A stretch of DNA of 64,000 nt from Panacagrimonas sp052389915 (GTDB lineage Bacteria; Pseudomonadota; Gammaproteobacteria; Nevskiales; Nevskiaceae). The notes under the pieces are model-generated. The model had not been told where the DNA came from. It saw nothing but the letters and a program-made list of their open reading frames with translations, and made no database searches. Below, in pieces: positions 1 to 7,267 of the stretch (the stretch's first letter is position 1; each line of letters begins with the position of its first letter). The stretch spans positions 43,309-107,308 of the forward strand of contig JBQTHL010000046.1 in NCBI GenBank assembly GCA_052389915.1. Reading direction: 5' to 3'. Made by a program: the position numbers and the translations under genes.

Positions 1-309
1 ACCATCGTGCATCGCGACAGCAGCTATGCGCGCGGGCGCGACCTGTGCGAGCGCATGCAGGAAGTCATTCACCGCCAGCAGTTCGACGTAGCGATCCAGG
101 CCGCTATCGGCGCCAAGATCATCTCGCGCAGCACCGTTAAAGCTTTGCGCAAGGACGTGACCGCCAAGTGCTACGGTGGCGACGTATCGCGCAAGCGCAA
201 GCTTCTGGAAAAGCAGAAGGAAGGCAAGAAGCGCATGAAGCAGGTCGGCAGCGTGGAGATTCCGCAGGAAGCCTTCCTCGCCGTGCTCGGCGTGGACCGA
301 AAGAAGTGA
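1..309 (+). CDS. lepA: Elongation factor 4 (LepA), C-terminal end only
   Basis: This is the last 102 codons of the ribosome-binding GTPase LepA/EF4; the gene starts before the window. What is visible is the LepA-specific C-terminal domain, with the basic stretch SRKRKLLEKQKEGKKRMKQ and the ending EIPQEAFLAVLGVD, both typical of the family. It is followed after 13 bases by lepB, the usual gammaproteobacterial order lepA-lepB-rnc-era-recO. The GTPase domains cannot be assessed. Confidence 0.95.
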   Translation, partial: TIVHRDSSYARGRDLCERMQEVIHRQQFDVAIQAAIGAKIISRSTVKALRKDVTAKCYGGDVSRKRKLLEKQKEGKKRMKQVGSVEIPQEAFLAVLGVDRKK

Positions 310-322
310 GAGAGGAACCTAG

Positions 323-1117
323 ATGACCCTGCCGTCCGACGTGCATTTTGATTTTGCGGTGCTGCTGACCGTGCTGACTCTGCTGACCGGCCTGGGTTGG
401 GCGGCGGACGCTTTCTGGTTTGCGCGCAAACGGCGCGACCGGATCGGTGCCGGGGCCAAGCCGGGCTGGCTGCTGGATTTCTCGCGCTCGTTCTTCCCGG
501 TGATTTTCGCGGTACTGGTGCTGCGGTCCTTCGTGGCCGAGCCGTTCCGCATCCCTTCGGGCTCGATGATTCCGACCCTGCTGGTCGGCGACTTCATCCT
601 GGTCAACAAATTTTCCTACGGTCTGCGCGACCCGGTTTTTCACCATGAATTCCTGGAGGGCGCACGTCCGGAACGCGGCGACATCGTGGTGTTCCGCTGG
701 CCACGCGATCAGTCGGTGGATTTCATCAAGCGCATCGTCGGACTGCCGGGCGATCAAGTCGCCTATCGCGACAAGATTCTGTACGTCAACGGCGAGGTTC
801 AGGCACAGGTTGCCGATGGCGCCTATACCGCGGCGAACCTGCCGGGCGGTACGGCGTACCGGCTGCGCGAATCCATGCCCGGACACGAGCATCACATCAT
901 CGTGAATCCGGAAAATCCTCCGCAGGATTTCGAGGTGACCGTGCCCGCCGGCGAATACTTCGCGATGGGAGACAACCGCGACGGCAGTTTCGATTCGCGA
1001 GGCTGGGGCACGGTGCCGGAGCGCAACCTGGTGGGCAAGGCCTTCTTCATCTGGATGAGCTGGGACGGCAAGCGCTCGCGACCCAACTTCTCCCGTATCG
1101 GAACGAGCCTGCGCTAA
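323..1117 (+). CDS. lepB: Signal peptidase I
   Basis: Membrane-bound serine protease that removes signal peptides from exported preproteins on the periplasmic side of the inner membrane. The 264-residue product has two N-terminal hydrophobic segments (about residues 10-32 and 56-70). The catalytic serine lies in PSGSM (Ser81) and the general-base lysine in DFIKRIVGLPGD (Lys136); the C-terminal box MGDNRDGSFDSRGWG is intact. The ATG has an upstream GAGAGGAA ribosome-binding site. Length is slightly below that of Escherichia coli LepB. It lies between lepA and a DUF4845 gene, the common order. Confidence 0.97.
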   Translation: MTLPSDVHFDFAVLLTVLTLLTGLGWAADAFWFARKRRDRIGAGAKPGWLLDFSRSFFPVIFAVLVLRSFVAEPFRIPSGSMIPTLLVGDFILVNKFSYGLRDPVFHHEFLEGARPERGDIVVFRWPRDQSVDFIKRIVGLPGDQVAYRDKILYVNGEVQAQVADGAYTAANLPGGTAYRLRESMPGHEHHIIVNPENPPQDFEVTVPAGEYFAMGDNRDGSFDSRGWGTVPERNLVGKAFFIWMSWDGKRSRPNFSRIGTSLR

Positions 1118-1129
1118 GCTGGCGCGGCC

Positions 1130-1522
1130 ATGAATCGCTCGATCGAACGTCAACGGGGAATGGGCTGGCTCAGCCTGCTCTTCGTCTTCGGCGCGATCGC
1201 GTTCGTGGTCCTGGTGGGGATCAAGGTCGGCCCGCTGTATCTCAACAACATGACCGTGAAAGGCGTGGTCGAGGGCGTGGCCAGCGATCCTGCGATGGCC
1301 AACGCAGACGCATCGCAGATTCGCGATGCGCTGGGGCGCCGTTGGGATATCGACTACATCGACCAGATCGCGGCCAAAGACATCAAGATAAAGCGCACCA
1401 CGCGCGGCCGCGTCCTGGCCTACGACTACGAGGCGCGGGTGGAACTGTTCTACAACATCGACGTGGTCGTGCACTTCGAAGGCGAAGCGACGATGCCTGC
1501 TTCGCAGAACCCCGAGCTTTGA
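1130..1522 (+). CDS. DUF4845 family membrane protein
   Basis: A 130-residue protein with a basic N-terminus, one strong transmembrane helix (about residues 10-30) and a small periplasmic domain. It sits between lepB and rnc, the position held by DUF4845 proteins in many beta- and gammaproteobacteria. No enzymatic motif is visible and the molecular role is not established; the location suggests a link to secretion or envelope functions. Its TGA stop overlaps the candidate TTG start of rnc. Confidence 0.85.
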   Translation: MNRSIERQRGMGWLSLLFVFGAIAFVVLVGIKVGPLYLNNMTVKGVVEGVASDPAMANADASQIRDALGRRWDIDYIDQIAAKDIKIKRTTRGRVLAYDYEARVELFYNIDVVVHFEGEATMPASQNPEL

Positions 1523-2223
1523 CGGACGCGCGGGTGACCGTAGAGCGTCAGCGGGCAGAACTGGAAGAGAAGCTCGGACATACGTTCGTCGATCCCGGTT
1601 TGTTGCTGCGGGCGCTGACGCACCGATCCTATTCTTCGGACAACAACGAGCGGCTCGAATTTCTGGGCGACGCGCTGATCAGCGCGGTCATCGCCGAAAT
1701 GCTGTTCCGCCAGCAACCGCGAGCGGGCGAGGGCGCCTTGTCCCGACTGCGCTCCAGCCTGGTACGCGAGAGCAGCCTGGCGTTGATCGCGCGCCGGCTC
1801 CAACTGGGGGACCTGCTGCGCTTGGGCGAAGGTGAACTCAAGAGCGGTGGCTGGCGGCGCGATTCGGTGCTGGCCGACGCGCTCGAAGCGCTGATGGCGG
1901 CGGTGTATCTGGACGGTGGGTTCGGTGTGGTGAAGGCGGTCTGTCTGCGGGTGTTCGAAACCGAGCTGGCCAACCTGCCGGATGCCGAAACGCTCAAGGA
2001 TCCCAAGACCCGCTTGCAGGAGTGGCTACAGGCGCGCAATCGTCCGGTGCCGGAGTACGAGGTGCTGTCCGAGTCCGGTCCTGCGCATCGCCGGCACTTC
2101 CATGTGCGTGCGCGATTGCTGGACGAAGATCGAACCAGCGAAGCCTCTGGCGGCAATCGCAGGGCCGCGGAGCAACAGGCAGCCGAAACCCTGTTGGGTC
2201 AACTCGGCGATGATGTGTCATGA
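1519..2223 (+). CDS. rnc: Ribonuclease III
   Basis: Double-strand-specific endoribonuclease for rRNA processing and mRNA decay. The RNase III signature NNERLEFLGDALISAVIAEM is present, with conserved acidic residues further on (DALEALMAAVYLDGG) and a C-terminal double-stranded RNA-binding domain starting near DPKTRLQEWLQ. I chose TTG at 1519, which overlaps the previous stop (TTGA) and gives 234 residues, close to the family norm; GTG at 1534 is an equally plausible start. The reading frame remains open upstream into DUF4845 and that part is not coding. Confidence 0.95.
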   Translation: MTDARVTVERQRAELEEKLGHTFVDPGLLLRALTHRSYSSDNNERLEFLGDALISAVIAEMLFRQQPRAGEGALSRLRSSLVRESSLALIARRLQLGDLLRLGEGELKSGGWRRDSVLADALEALMAAVYLDGGFGVVKAVCLRVFETELANLPDAETLKDPKTRLQEWLQARNRPVPEYEVLSESGPAHRRHFHVRARLLDEDRTSEASGGNRRAAEQQAAETLLGQLGDDVS

Positions 2224-2250
2224 GCTTGTCTGATCTGGAGCAGTGCTGAG

Positions 2251-3135
2251 ATGCGCAGCGGTATGGTGACCCTGGTTGGCCGACCGAACGTCGGCAAGTC
2301 CTCGCTGTTGAATGCGCTGGTCGGGCGCAAGCTCAGCATCGTCTCGCACAAGCCGCAGACCACGCGCAACGCGATCCAGGGCGTGCTGCACCGGCCCGAG
2401 GGCCAGATCGTGTTCGTCGATACGCCGGGTCTGCATCGCAAGGCGCCGCGCGCGCTCAACCGCGCCATGAACGAAACCGCGTCCAACAGCCTGCACGACG
2501 TCGATCTCGCCGTGTTCGTGATCGAGTCCCTTCACTGGACTGAAGAAGACGACCTGGTGCTGGAGCGCTTGGCTGGCGTCAAGGCGCCGGTCGCGCTGGT
2601 CATCAACAAGATCGATCGCGTCGCCGACAAGACCCGCCTGCTGCCGGAACTCGAAGAGATGTCCGCGCGCCGCGACTTCGCCTTCGTCATGCCGCTGTCG
2701 GCAACCAAGGGCGACAACGTGCAGACGCTCGCCAACGAAATCATGGCGCGCATGCCCGAGGGCCCGCCGCTCTATCCGCCCGACATGATTGCCGGCTTCG
2801 ACGACGCGTTTCTGGCCGCCGAGCTGGTGCGCGAGAAACTCACCCGCACCCTGCACCAGGAACTGCCGTACTCGCTTACGGTGTCCATCGAGTCGTACGT
2901 GCTCGAAGGCCGGATGCACCGCATCAGCGCGGTGATCTGGGTGGAGCGCGAGGGGCAAAAAAAAATCGTCATCGGCGAAGACGGCTCGGCGCTCAAGCGG
3001 GTCGGCACGCAGGCGCGCAAGGAACTCGAACACCTGACCGGAGCCAAGGTGTTCCTGCAGCTCTGGTGTCGCGTGCGCGAAAACTGGAGCGACGATCCGG
3101 CTGCGCTCAAGCAATTCGGCCTCGGTCAAGACTAG
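2251..3135 (+). CDS. era: GTPase Era
   Basis: Essential GTPase that assists 30S subunit maturation by binding near the 3' end of 16S rRNA. The 294-residue product has the P-loop GRPNVGKSS near residues 10-18, the G3 motif DTPGLH, the G4 motif NKID and a C-terminal KH domain containing KKIVIGEDGSALKRVG. A run of nine A bases at 2957-2965 encodes part of the KH domain (Gln-Lys-Lys) and leaves the frame intact. It stands between rnc and recO. Confidence 0.97.
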   Translation: MRSGMVTLVGRPNVGKSSLLNALVGRKLSIVSHKPQTTRNAIQGVLHRPEGQIVFVDTPGLHRKAPRALNRAMNETASNSLHDVDLAVFVIESLHWTEEDDLVLERLAGVKAPVALVINKIDRVADKTRLLPELEEMSARRDFAFVMPLSATKGDNVQTLANEIMARMPEGPPLYPPDMIAGFDDAFLAAELVREKLTRTLHQELPYSLTVSIESYVLEGRMHRISAVIWVEREGQKKIVIGEDGSALKRVGTQARKELEHLTGAKVFLQLWCRVRENWSDDPAALKQFGLGQD

Positions 3136-3147
3136 CGCTGCCTCGCG

Positions 3148-3852
3148 ATGTCCAGGGCCCGGATTCAACTGGAGCCGGCCTGGGTTCTGAAGGCGGCACC
3201 CTACGGCGATACCAGCCTGCTGGTTGAAGCCATCTCGGGCGCGCATGGCCGTATCGGCGTTGTCGCGCGCGGGGTGCGTGCGCCCAGGTCGAAGTCGCGC
3301 GCACTGCTTCAGGCCTTCCGGCCGCTGCTGCTGTCATGGAATGAGAGCGGCGATCTGGGCACGTTCAGCGGCGTCGAAGCGGGCGGCGCAGCGCCGGCTT
3401 TGAGCGGCGAGAAGATTTTCAGCGGCTGGTATCTCAACGAGCTGCTGCTGCGGCTGTTGCGCCGTCACGATCCGCATCCGGTTGTCTTCGACGCGTACGG
3501 AATTGCGCTCATCGAACTGGCGCAGGAATCCGGTCTGGGCGAGCGCGCGCTACGCCGGTTCGAGATGATTCTGCTGGCCGAACTGGGATTCGGCATCGAC
3601 CTGCCGCCGGATCTCGATCCGGACCGGATCTATCGTTACGACCCTGACCGAGGGGTGCTGCCTGCGGATTCGCCATCGGTCGAAGGCTTGCCAGGCCGTT
3701 GCCTGATTGCGTTACGCGAGGGCCGGCTCGAAAGCAGGGAGGACCTGTTGACGGCGAGACAGTTGTCGAAAGCGGCGTTGGCCATCCATCTCGGCAGTCG
3801 CGCCCTCGCCACGGCGACAATCCTGCGCGACCTGCGCCGGGGCGTGAGCTAG
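3148..3852 (+). CDS. recO: DNA repair protein RecO
   Basis: Recombination mediator of the RecFOR pathway that helps load RecA onto SSB-coated single-stranded DNA. The 234-residue product shows the N-terminal OB-fold (WVLKAAPYGDTSLLVEAIS, then GRIGVVARGVRAPRSKSRA) and the helical C-terminal region ending with the family pattern SRALATATILRDLRRG. The zinc-binding cysteines of some RecO proteins are absent, as in other gammaproteobacteria. pdxJ, often the next gene, is not here; a convergent small gene overlaps the last four bases. Confidence 0.93.
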   Translation: MSRARIQLEPAWVLKAAPYGDTSLLVEAISGAHGRIGVVARGVRAPRSKSRALLQAFRPLLLSWNESGDLGTFSGVEAGGAAPALSGEKIFSGWYLNELLLRLLRRHDPHPVVFDAYGIALIELAQESGLGERALRRFEMILLAELGFGIDLPPDLDPDRIYRYDPDRGVLPADSPSVEGLPGRCLIALREGRLESREDLLTARQLSKAALAIHLGSRALATATILRDLRRGVS

Positions 3853-4115
3853 CTGTTGCTGGATCGCGCCTTGGAGCGATGCAGCAGCCGGCGGGTGAAG
3901 TCTGCCGCACTTGCTACCAGCCAGCCGGTCAGGGATGCGGCGACTGCAACGGCGGACACTGCGACAACCCACCAGAGCCAGACCGGACCCGACGGTTGGT
4001 TGAGGAAAGCGAGCAGTCCCGCACCGGAAGTCGTCAGCGCGGCGAGCGCGACAACGCAGACCTGACCGCAGCGGCGTGCCGTGGGGCTTTCGCGAAGGTC
4101 GTCGAGGTCAGGCAT
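3849..4115 (-). CDS. Small two-helix membrane protein, unknown
   Basis: An 88-residue hypothetical protein with two predicted transmembrane helices, one around VVALAALTTSGAGLLAF and one around LWWVVAVSAVAVAASLTGW, and a basic C-terminal tail (RRLLHRSKARSS). I chose ATG at 4115; a GTG at 4136 would add seven residues. It converges on recO, overlapping it by four bases, and lies just downstream of an intrinsic terminator on the same strand. I do not recognise a family; the amphipathic segregation of hydrophobic and basic residues is the main argument that it is real. Confidence 0.5.
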   Translation of the reverse strand: MPDLDDLRESPTARRCGQVCVVALAALTTSGAGLLAFLNQPSGPVWLWWVVAVSAVAVAASLTGWLVASAADFTRRLLHRSKARSSNS

Positions 4116-4142
4116 GCCGAGTCCCGGTCTTATCACTCAAGG

Positions 4143-4181
4143 AAAAAAAGATCGGCCCGACCGGAGAATTGGTCGGGCCGA
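4143..4181 (-). terminator. Intrinsic terminator
   Basis: Perfect 11-base arms (TCGGCCCGACC at 4152-4162 and its complement at 4171-4181) with an eight-base loop. On the minus strand they are followed by seven T (4149-4143). Orientation fits transcription coming from higher coordinates, where no protein gene lies, which supports the small RNA call. Confidence 0.8.
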
Positions 4182-4260
4182 ATCGACGACTCAGCGGGGG
4201 GAGAGCGTCGTCGATAAATGGGAAGGTTGTCTGTCCGGACAAGTCTTCCGTTAAAGGGAT
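4143..4260 (-). ncRNA. Candidate small RNA with three stem-loops
   Basis: Read on the minus strand, about 115 bases fold into three consecutive hairpins and end in a U-run. Hairpin 1 (4221-4249) has arms GGAAG/CTTCC and inner arms TTGTC/GACAA. Hairpin 2 (4183-4214) has eight-base arms TCGACGAC/GTCGTCGA and a 16-base loop with six consecutive C. Hairpin 3 is the terminator at 4143-4181. A possible -10 box TAATCA lies at about 4268-4273; the -35 is weak. No good open reading frame explains the structures. C-rich loops occur in some regulatory RNAs such as Xanthomonas sX13, but no homology is claimed. Confidence 0.5.
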
Positions 4261-4483
4261 TTGTGAATGATTAGCCGGTTCCATGCCGGGCAGTTCAGTT
4301 CCAAAACTGGCTTGGCAATCAAGCATGTGCATCGTGCCGCAGCCGGATCTTCGGCGATTCGAGCGACGGTTCTTGTCGTGGAAAGTCATTCCCTGACAAG
4401 GCGCGACAAAGGACTGCCGACGGTCGGCCGATCATGGCCGTTGGTCCCGCCGCGCGCCCGCCCTTCGAAGCGGGGTCGGCGGC

Positions 4484-4489
4484 TATACT
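4484..4489 (+). promoter_or_regulatory. Possible -10 box upstream of gspA
   Basis: TATACT matches the sigma70 -10 consensus in five of six positions and lies about 110 bases upstream of gspA in otherwise GC-rich DNA. No convincing -35 hexamer is seen at the right spacing, so this is a tentative call. Confidence 0.35.
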
Positions 4490-4600
4490 CGGGTTCCATG
4501 GGCGCTGTCGATGCGGCCGAATGGATAGCTGCAAAATCTCGATGCGGCGACTCTGAGACGCCTCACCCGAATCATCTAACCCGCGGGATATCCAGCCAGC

Positions 4601-6325
4601 GTGTACGCGCAGTATTTCCAGCTTCGGGAGATGCCGTTTTCGATCTCCCCCGATCCTGCCTATCTGTACATGTCGCCTCGTCACCAGGAGGCGCTGGGGC
4701 ACCTGCTTTACGGCACCGGCCAGTACGGTGGGTTCGTGCAACTCACGGGCGAGGTCGGCACTGGCAAGACCACCATCGTGCGAACCTTGCTGGAGCAGAA
4801 GCTCGAAGGGGTGGAAGTGGCGATGGTCCACAACCCTCGCCAGAGCGAGGCCGAGTTCGTGCAGTCCATCTGCGACGAACTGGGGGTGGAGTATCGGCGC
4901 GACGACACGCCCAGCCTCAAGAGCCTGATCGACGCGCTCAACCAGCACCTGTTGCGCACCCACGCCAACGACCGGCGCACGGTGCTGATCATCGACGAGG
5001 CGCAGAACCTGTCGCCCGCGGTGCTCGAACAGGTGCGCCTGCTGACCAATCTGGAGACGAACAAGGAAAAGCTGCTGCGCATCATGCTGGTGGGTCAGCC
5101 CGAGCTGGCCGACTTGCTGGCGCGCCCGGATTTGCGGCAACTGGCCAGCCGGATCACGGCGCGCTATCACCTGACGCCGCTGGAACAGGAAGAGACGGCG
5201 GAGTACGTGCGGCATCGTCTGCGCGTGGCCGGCACGCAGGAATCCTTGTTCACCGCCGAAGCCATCAAGGAAATTCAGCGCTTCACCCGCGGGGTGCCGC
5301 GCCTGATCAACGTGTTGTGCGATCGCGCGCTGCTCGGCGCTTACGGCAAGCACCAACGCCAGGTGACGCGCGAACTGGTGCGGGGCGCGGCTGCGGAGGT
5401 GTTCGGTCGCGGGGTCGGGACGGCGCCGGCCGAAGCCGGTGCCAGCGTTTTCTGGCGACGCTTGCGCCGGAGTTGGGACGCAGCCGCGCCGCAACCCGGG
5501 CGAACCTGGATCCAGGGTGTCCTCGTGGCGATAGGGCTGACGATTGTCGGCGTGCTGATCTACGGCGAAATGTCCCGTGATCGGCAGCCGGCTCCGGTCA
5601 ATGCCGCTCCTGAGGTCGCACAGGCGCCCAGCCCACCGGTACCCGCCTCCGTTACCGCTCCTGCAACATCCCCTGTGGCGGCGGCGTTACCGACGGCCAG
5701 CGTCAGCCCCGCGACTCCGCGAACGGTAGAGGAACTGCTCGGCCTGACACCGGCATTGCCGCAACTCACCGACCGCCTGATCCGGCTGTGGGACGCGGAC
5801 ATCAAGATCGCCCGCGGCGACAACGTGTGTCGCAGCCTGCGTTCGCACGGCCTGGAGTGCTATCGAACCGACGCCACGTTCCCGCAACTGCGCCGTATGG
5901 ACCGGCCTGCCGTTCTCACCGTGATCGACGCCGCCGGGCAAACGCGTTACGCGCTGGTCACGCAACTGACCGACGAACGCGCCTGGATCGAGACTTCCGA
6001 AGGTTCCCAGGATATGGCGCTCGACGATCTGGGCAGCGCCTGGACGGGAGAGATGTTTCTGCTGTGGCGGCGCGAAACTGTCGACGTCCTGATCGAGTAC
6101 GGCGAACGCGGCGCCGGTGTCGTCTGGTTGCGCGAAAGATTGGCCCAGATGATGGGCAAACCCGCGAGCACGGAGTCCGATATTTTCGACGGCGCGCTCC
6201 TGGAAGAAGTGCGGCTCTTCCAGGGGGCGCGCGGCCTGGCATCCGACGGGATTGTCGGGGTGCAGACGCGCATCGCCCTGTCGGACCTCGCGCCCGGCAC
6301 GCCCACCCTGAAATTCAAACCCTGA
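4601..6325 (+). CDS. gspA: GspA/ExeA-type AAA+ ATPase
   Basis: Inner-membrane ATPase of the GspA-GspB (ExeA-ExeB) pair, which in Aeromonas uses ATP and peptidoglycan binding to help place the type II secretin. The 574-residue product starts with GTG (VYAQYFQLREMPFSISPDP, the family N-terminus). It has a Walker A motif GEVGTGKTT near residue 50, Walker B VLIIDEAQ near residue 130, one transmembrane helix around residues 305-322, a Pro/Ala-rich periplasmic linker and a C-terminal peptidoglycan-binding domain (FQGARGLASDGIVGVQT). gspB follows after ten bases. No other type II secretion genes are in the window. Confidence 0.9.
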   Translation: MYAQYFQLREMPFSISPDPAYLYMSPRHQEALGHLLYGTGQYGGFVQLTGEVGTGKTTIVRTLLEQKLEGVEVAMVHNPRQSEAEFVQSICDELGVEYRRDDTPSLKSLIDALNQHLLRTHANDRRTVLIIDEAQNLSPAVLEQVRLLTNLETNKEKLLRIMLVGQPELADLLARPDLRQLASRITARYHLTPLEQEETAEYVRHRLRVAGTQESLFTAEAIKEIQRFTRGVPRLINVLCDRALLGAYGKHQRQVTRELVRGAAAEVFGRGVGTAPAEAGASVFWRRLRRSWDAAAPQPGRTWIQGVLVAIGLTIVGVLIYGEMSRDRQPAPVNAAPEVAQAPSPPVPASVTAPATSPVAAALPTASVSPATPRTVEELLGLTPALPQLTDRLIRLWDADIKIARGDNVCRSLRSHGLECYRTDATFPQLRRMDRPAVLTVIDAAGQTRYALVTQLTDERAWIETSEGSQDMALDDLGSAWTGEMFLLWRRETVDVLIEYGERGAGVVWLRERLAQMMGKPASTESDIFDGALLEEVRLFQGARGLASDGIVGVQTRIALSDLAPGTPTLKFKP

Positions 6326-6335
6326 GAGCGCCGAC

Positions 6336-7154
6336 GTGAGCTACATCCTCGATGCGCTACGCAAGGCCGAGCGGGACCGCAATCTCGGTCGGGTGCCGAC
6401 GCTGGAAGATGTGACGCAAGCTCCGCCTTCGCACGCGGCCGAGCCTTTGCGGCCGGGGCGCTTGCTCGCAGTCGCCGCATGCGTTCTCGGTTTGCTGGTG
6501 CTGATTTATCTGGTTTACGCCTATCTGCGCCAGACACCGCCGCCACCGGCGCCGGCCATGCCGACTCCGCCGGCGGCGGAACTCGTGACTGCACCAATTC
6601 CGGCGCCGATCGAGGCGCCGGCCCCGGAAGCGGCAGCGCCCGACGAAGGCCAGCCCGCGCTGGACCCCGACACCCAACTGTCTTCGCTGGACGAACTCAT
6701 GGACGGAGAGGAACCGGCGGCGGCATTCGAGGAAGCGTCCGAGATTGCCGCAGCCGAAGGCGAGGCCGCAGAAGATTTTTTCATGACGCCGGAAGAAGCT
6801 ATCGCGGCAGGTGACACGGCTCCGCTGGAGGCCGACCCGGATCCAAGGCCGCAGCCGATGCCGGAACAGCCAGCCGTCAACAACGCGCCTGCTGGAGTTC
6901 CTGCGCCCAAGGTCGCGAGCGGCCCGATCCTGTTACGCGATATGCCGTCGGACTATCGCAGCGCCTTTCCGCAACTGCGCGTTGACGTCCACGTTTACGA
7001 CGCCGATCGGGCCAGGCGCTGGGCGCTGATCAACGGCAAGAAATATCTGGAAGGCTCCACATTGGCCGAAGGACCGCGCGTAGCGCAGATCACCGCCGAA
7101 GGCATCGTGTTCGACTACCGCGGAATGACTACGTTGTTTCCGCTCAATCGGTAG
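6336..7154 (+). CDS. gspB: GspB/ExeB-type general secretion protein
   Basis: Partner of GspA in assembling the type II secretion channel. The N-terminus MSYILDALRKAERDRNLG is a strong family signature (GTG start). A transmembrane helix lies at about residues 43-62, followed by a long acidic Ala/Pro/Glu-rich periplasmic linker (residues 65-205). The C-terminal GspB domain follows, with the pattern LRVDVHVYDADRARRWALI and the ending TTLFPLNR. It is presumably co-transcribed with gspA and is followed by a strong hairpin. Confidence 0.88.
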   Translation: MSYILDALRKAERDRNLGRVPTLEDVTQAPPSHAAEPLRPGRLLAVAACVLGLLVLIYLVYAYLRQTPPPPAPAMPTPPAAELVTAPIPAPIEAPAPEAAAPDEGQPALDPDTQLSSLDELMDGEEPAAAFEEASEIAAAEGEAAEDFFMTPEEAIAAGDTAPLEADPDPRPQPMPEQPAVNNAPAGVPAPKVASGPILLRDMPSDYRSAFPQLRVDVHVYDADRARRWALINGKKYLEGSTLAEGPRVAQITAEGIVFDYRGMTTLFPLNR

Positions 7155-7167
7155 TCGGACGAGCCAT

Positions 7168-7207
7168 GCTCTATGTAGGTCGGGCTGAAGCCCGACCTAC
7201 ATAGAGC
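7168..7207. terminator. Perfect 19-bp hairpin between convergent genes
   Basis: Arms GCTCTATGTAGGTCGGGCT and its exact complement are separated by two bases (GA). The core GTAGGTCGGGCT/AGCCCGACCTAC is the kind of REP-like palindrome dispersed in many gammaproteobacterial genomes. It lies between gspB and the convergent Calx-beta gene and could stop transcription from both sides, although neither side has a long T-run. Confidence 0.75.
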
Positions 7208-7267
7208 TTGTTTGGTAGAAGGGACGCAGGTCCGGAATGCGCTTGGACGGGGGACTCAGCCTCGACC

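Noticed and set aside
137..1474. Minus-strand open frame of 445 codons across lepB
   Set aside because: Antisense shadow of lepB and DUF4845 in high-GC DNA; low-complexity His/Arg/Gln composition and no family features.
2957..2965. Run of nine A bases in era as a programmed slippage site
   Set aside because: The run encodes the normal Gln-Lys-Lys of the KH domain and the frame is intact; no alternative product makes sense.
4108..4389. Minus-strand 93-codon frame over the small RNA candidate
   Set aside because: It runs through a perfect terminator stem and has no recognisable features; the structured-RNA explanation fits better.
4267..5580. Plus-strand open frame of 437 codons starting upstream of gspA
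   Set aside because: Overlaps gspA in another frame; the gspA frame carries Walker motifs and the family N-terminus.
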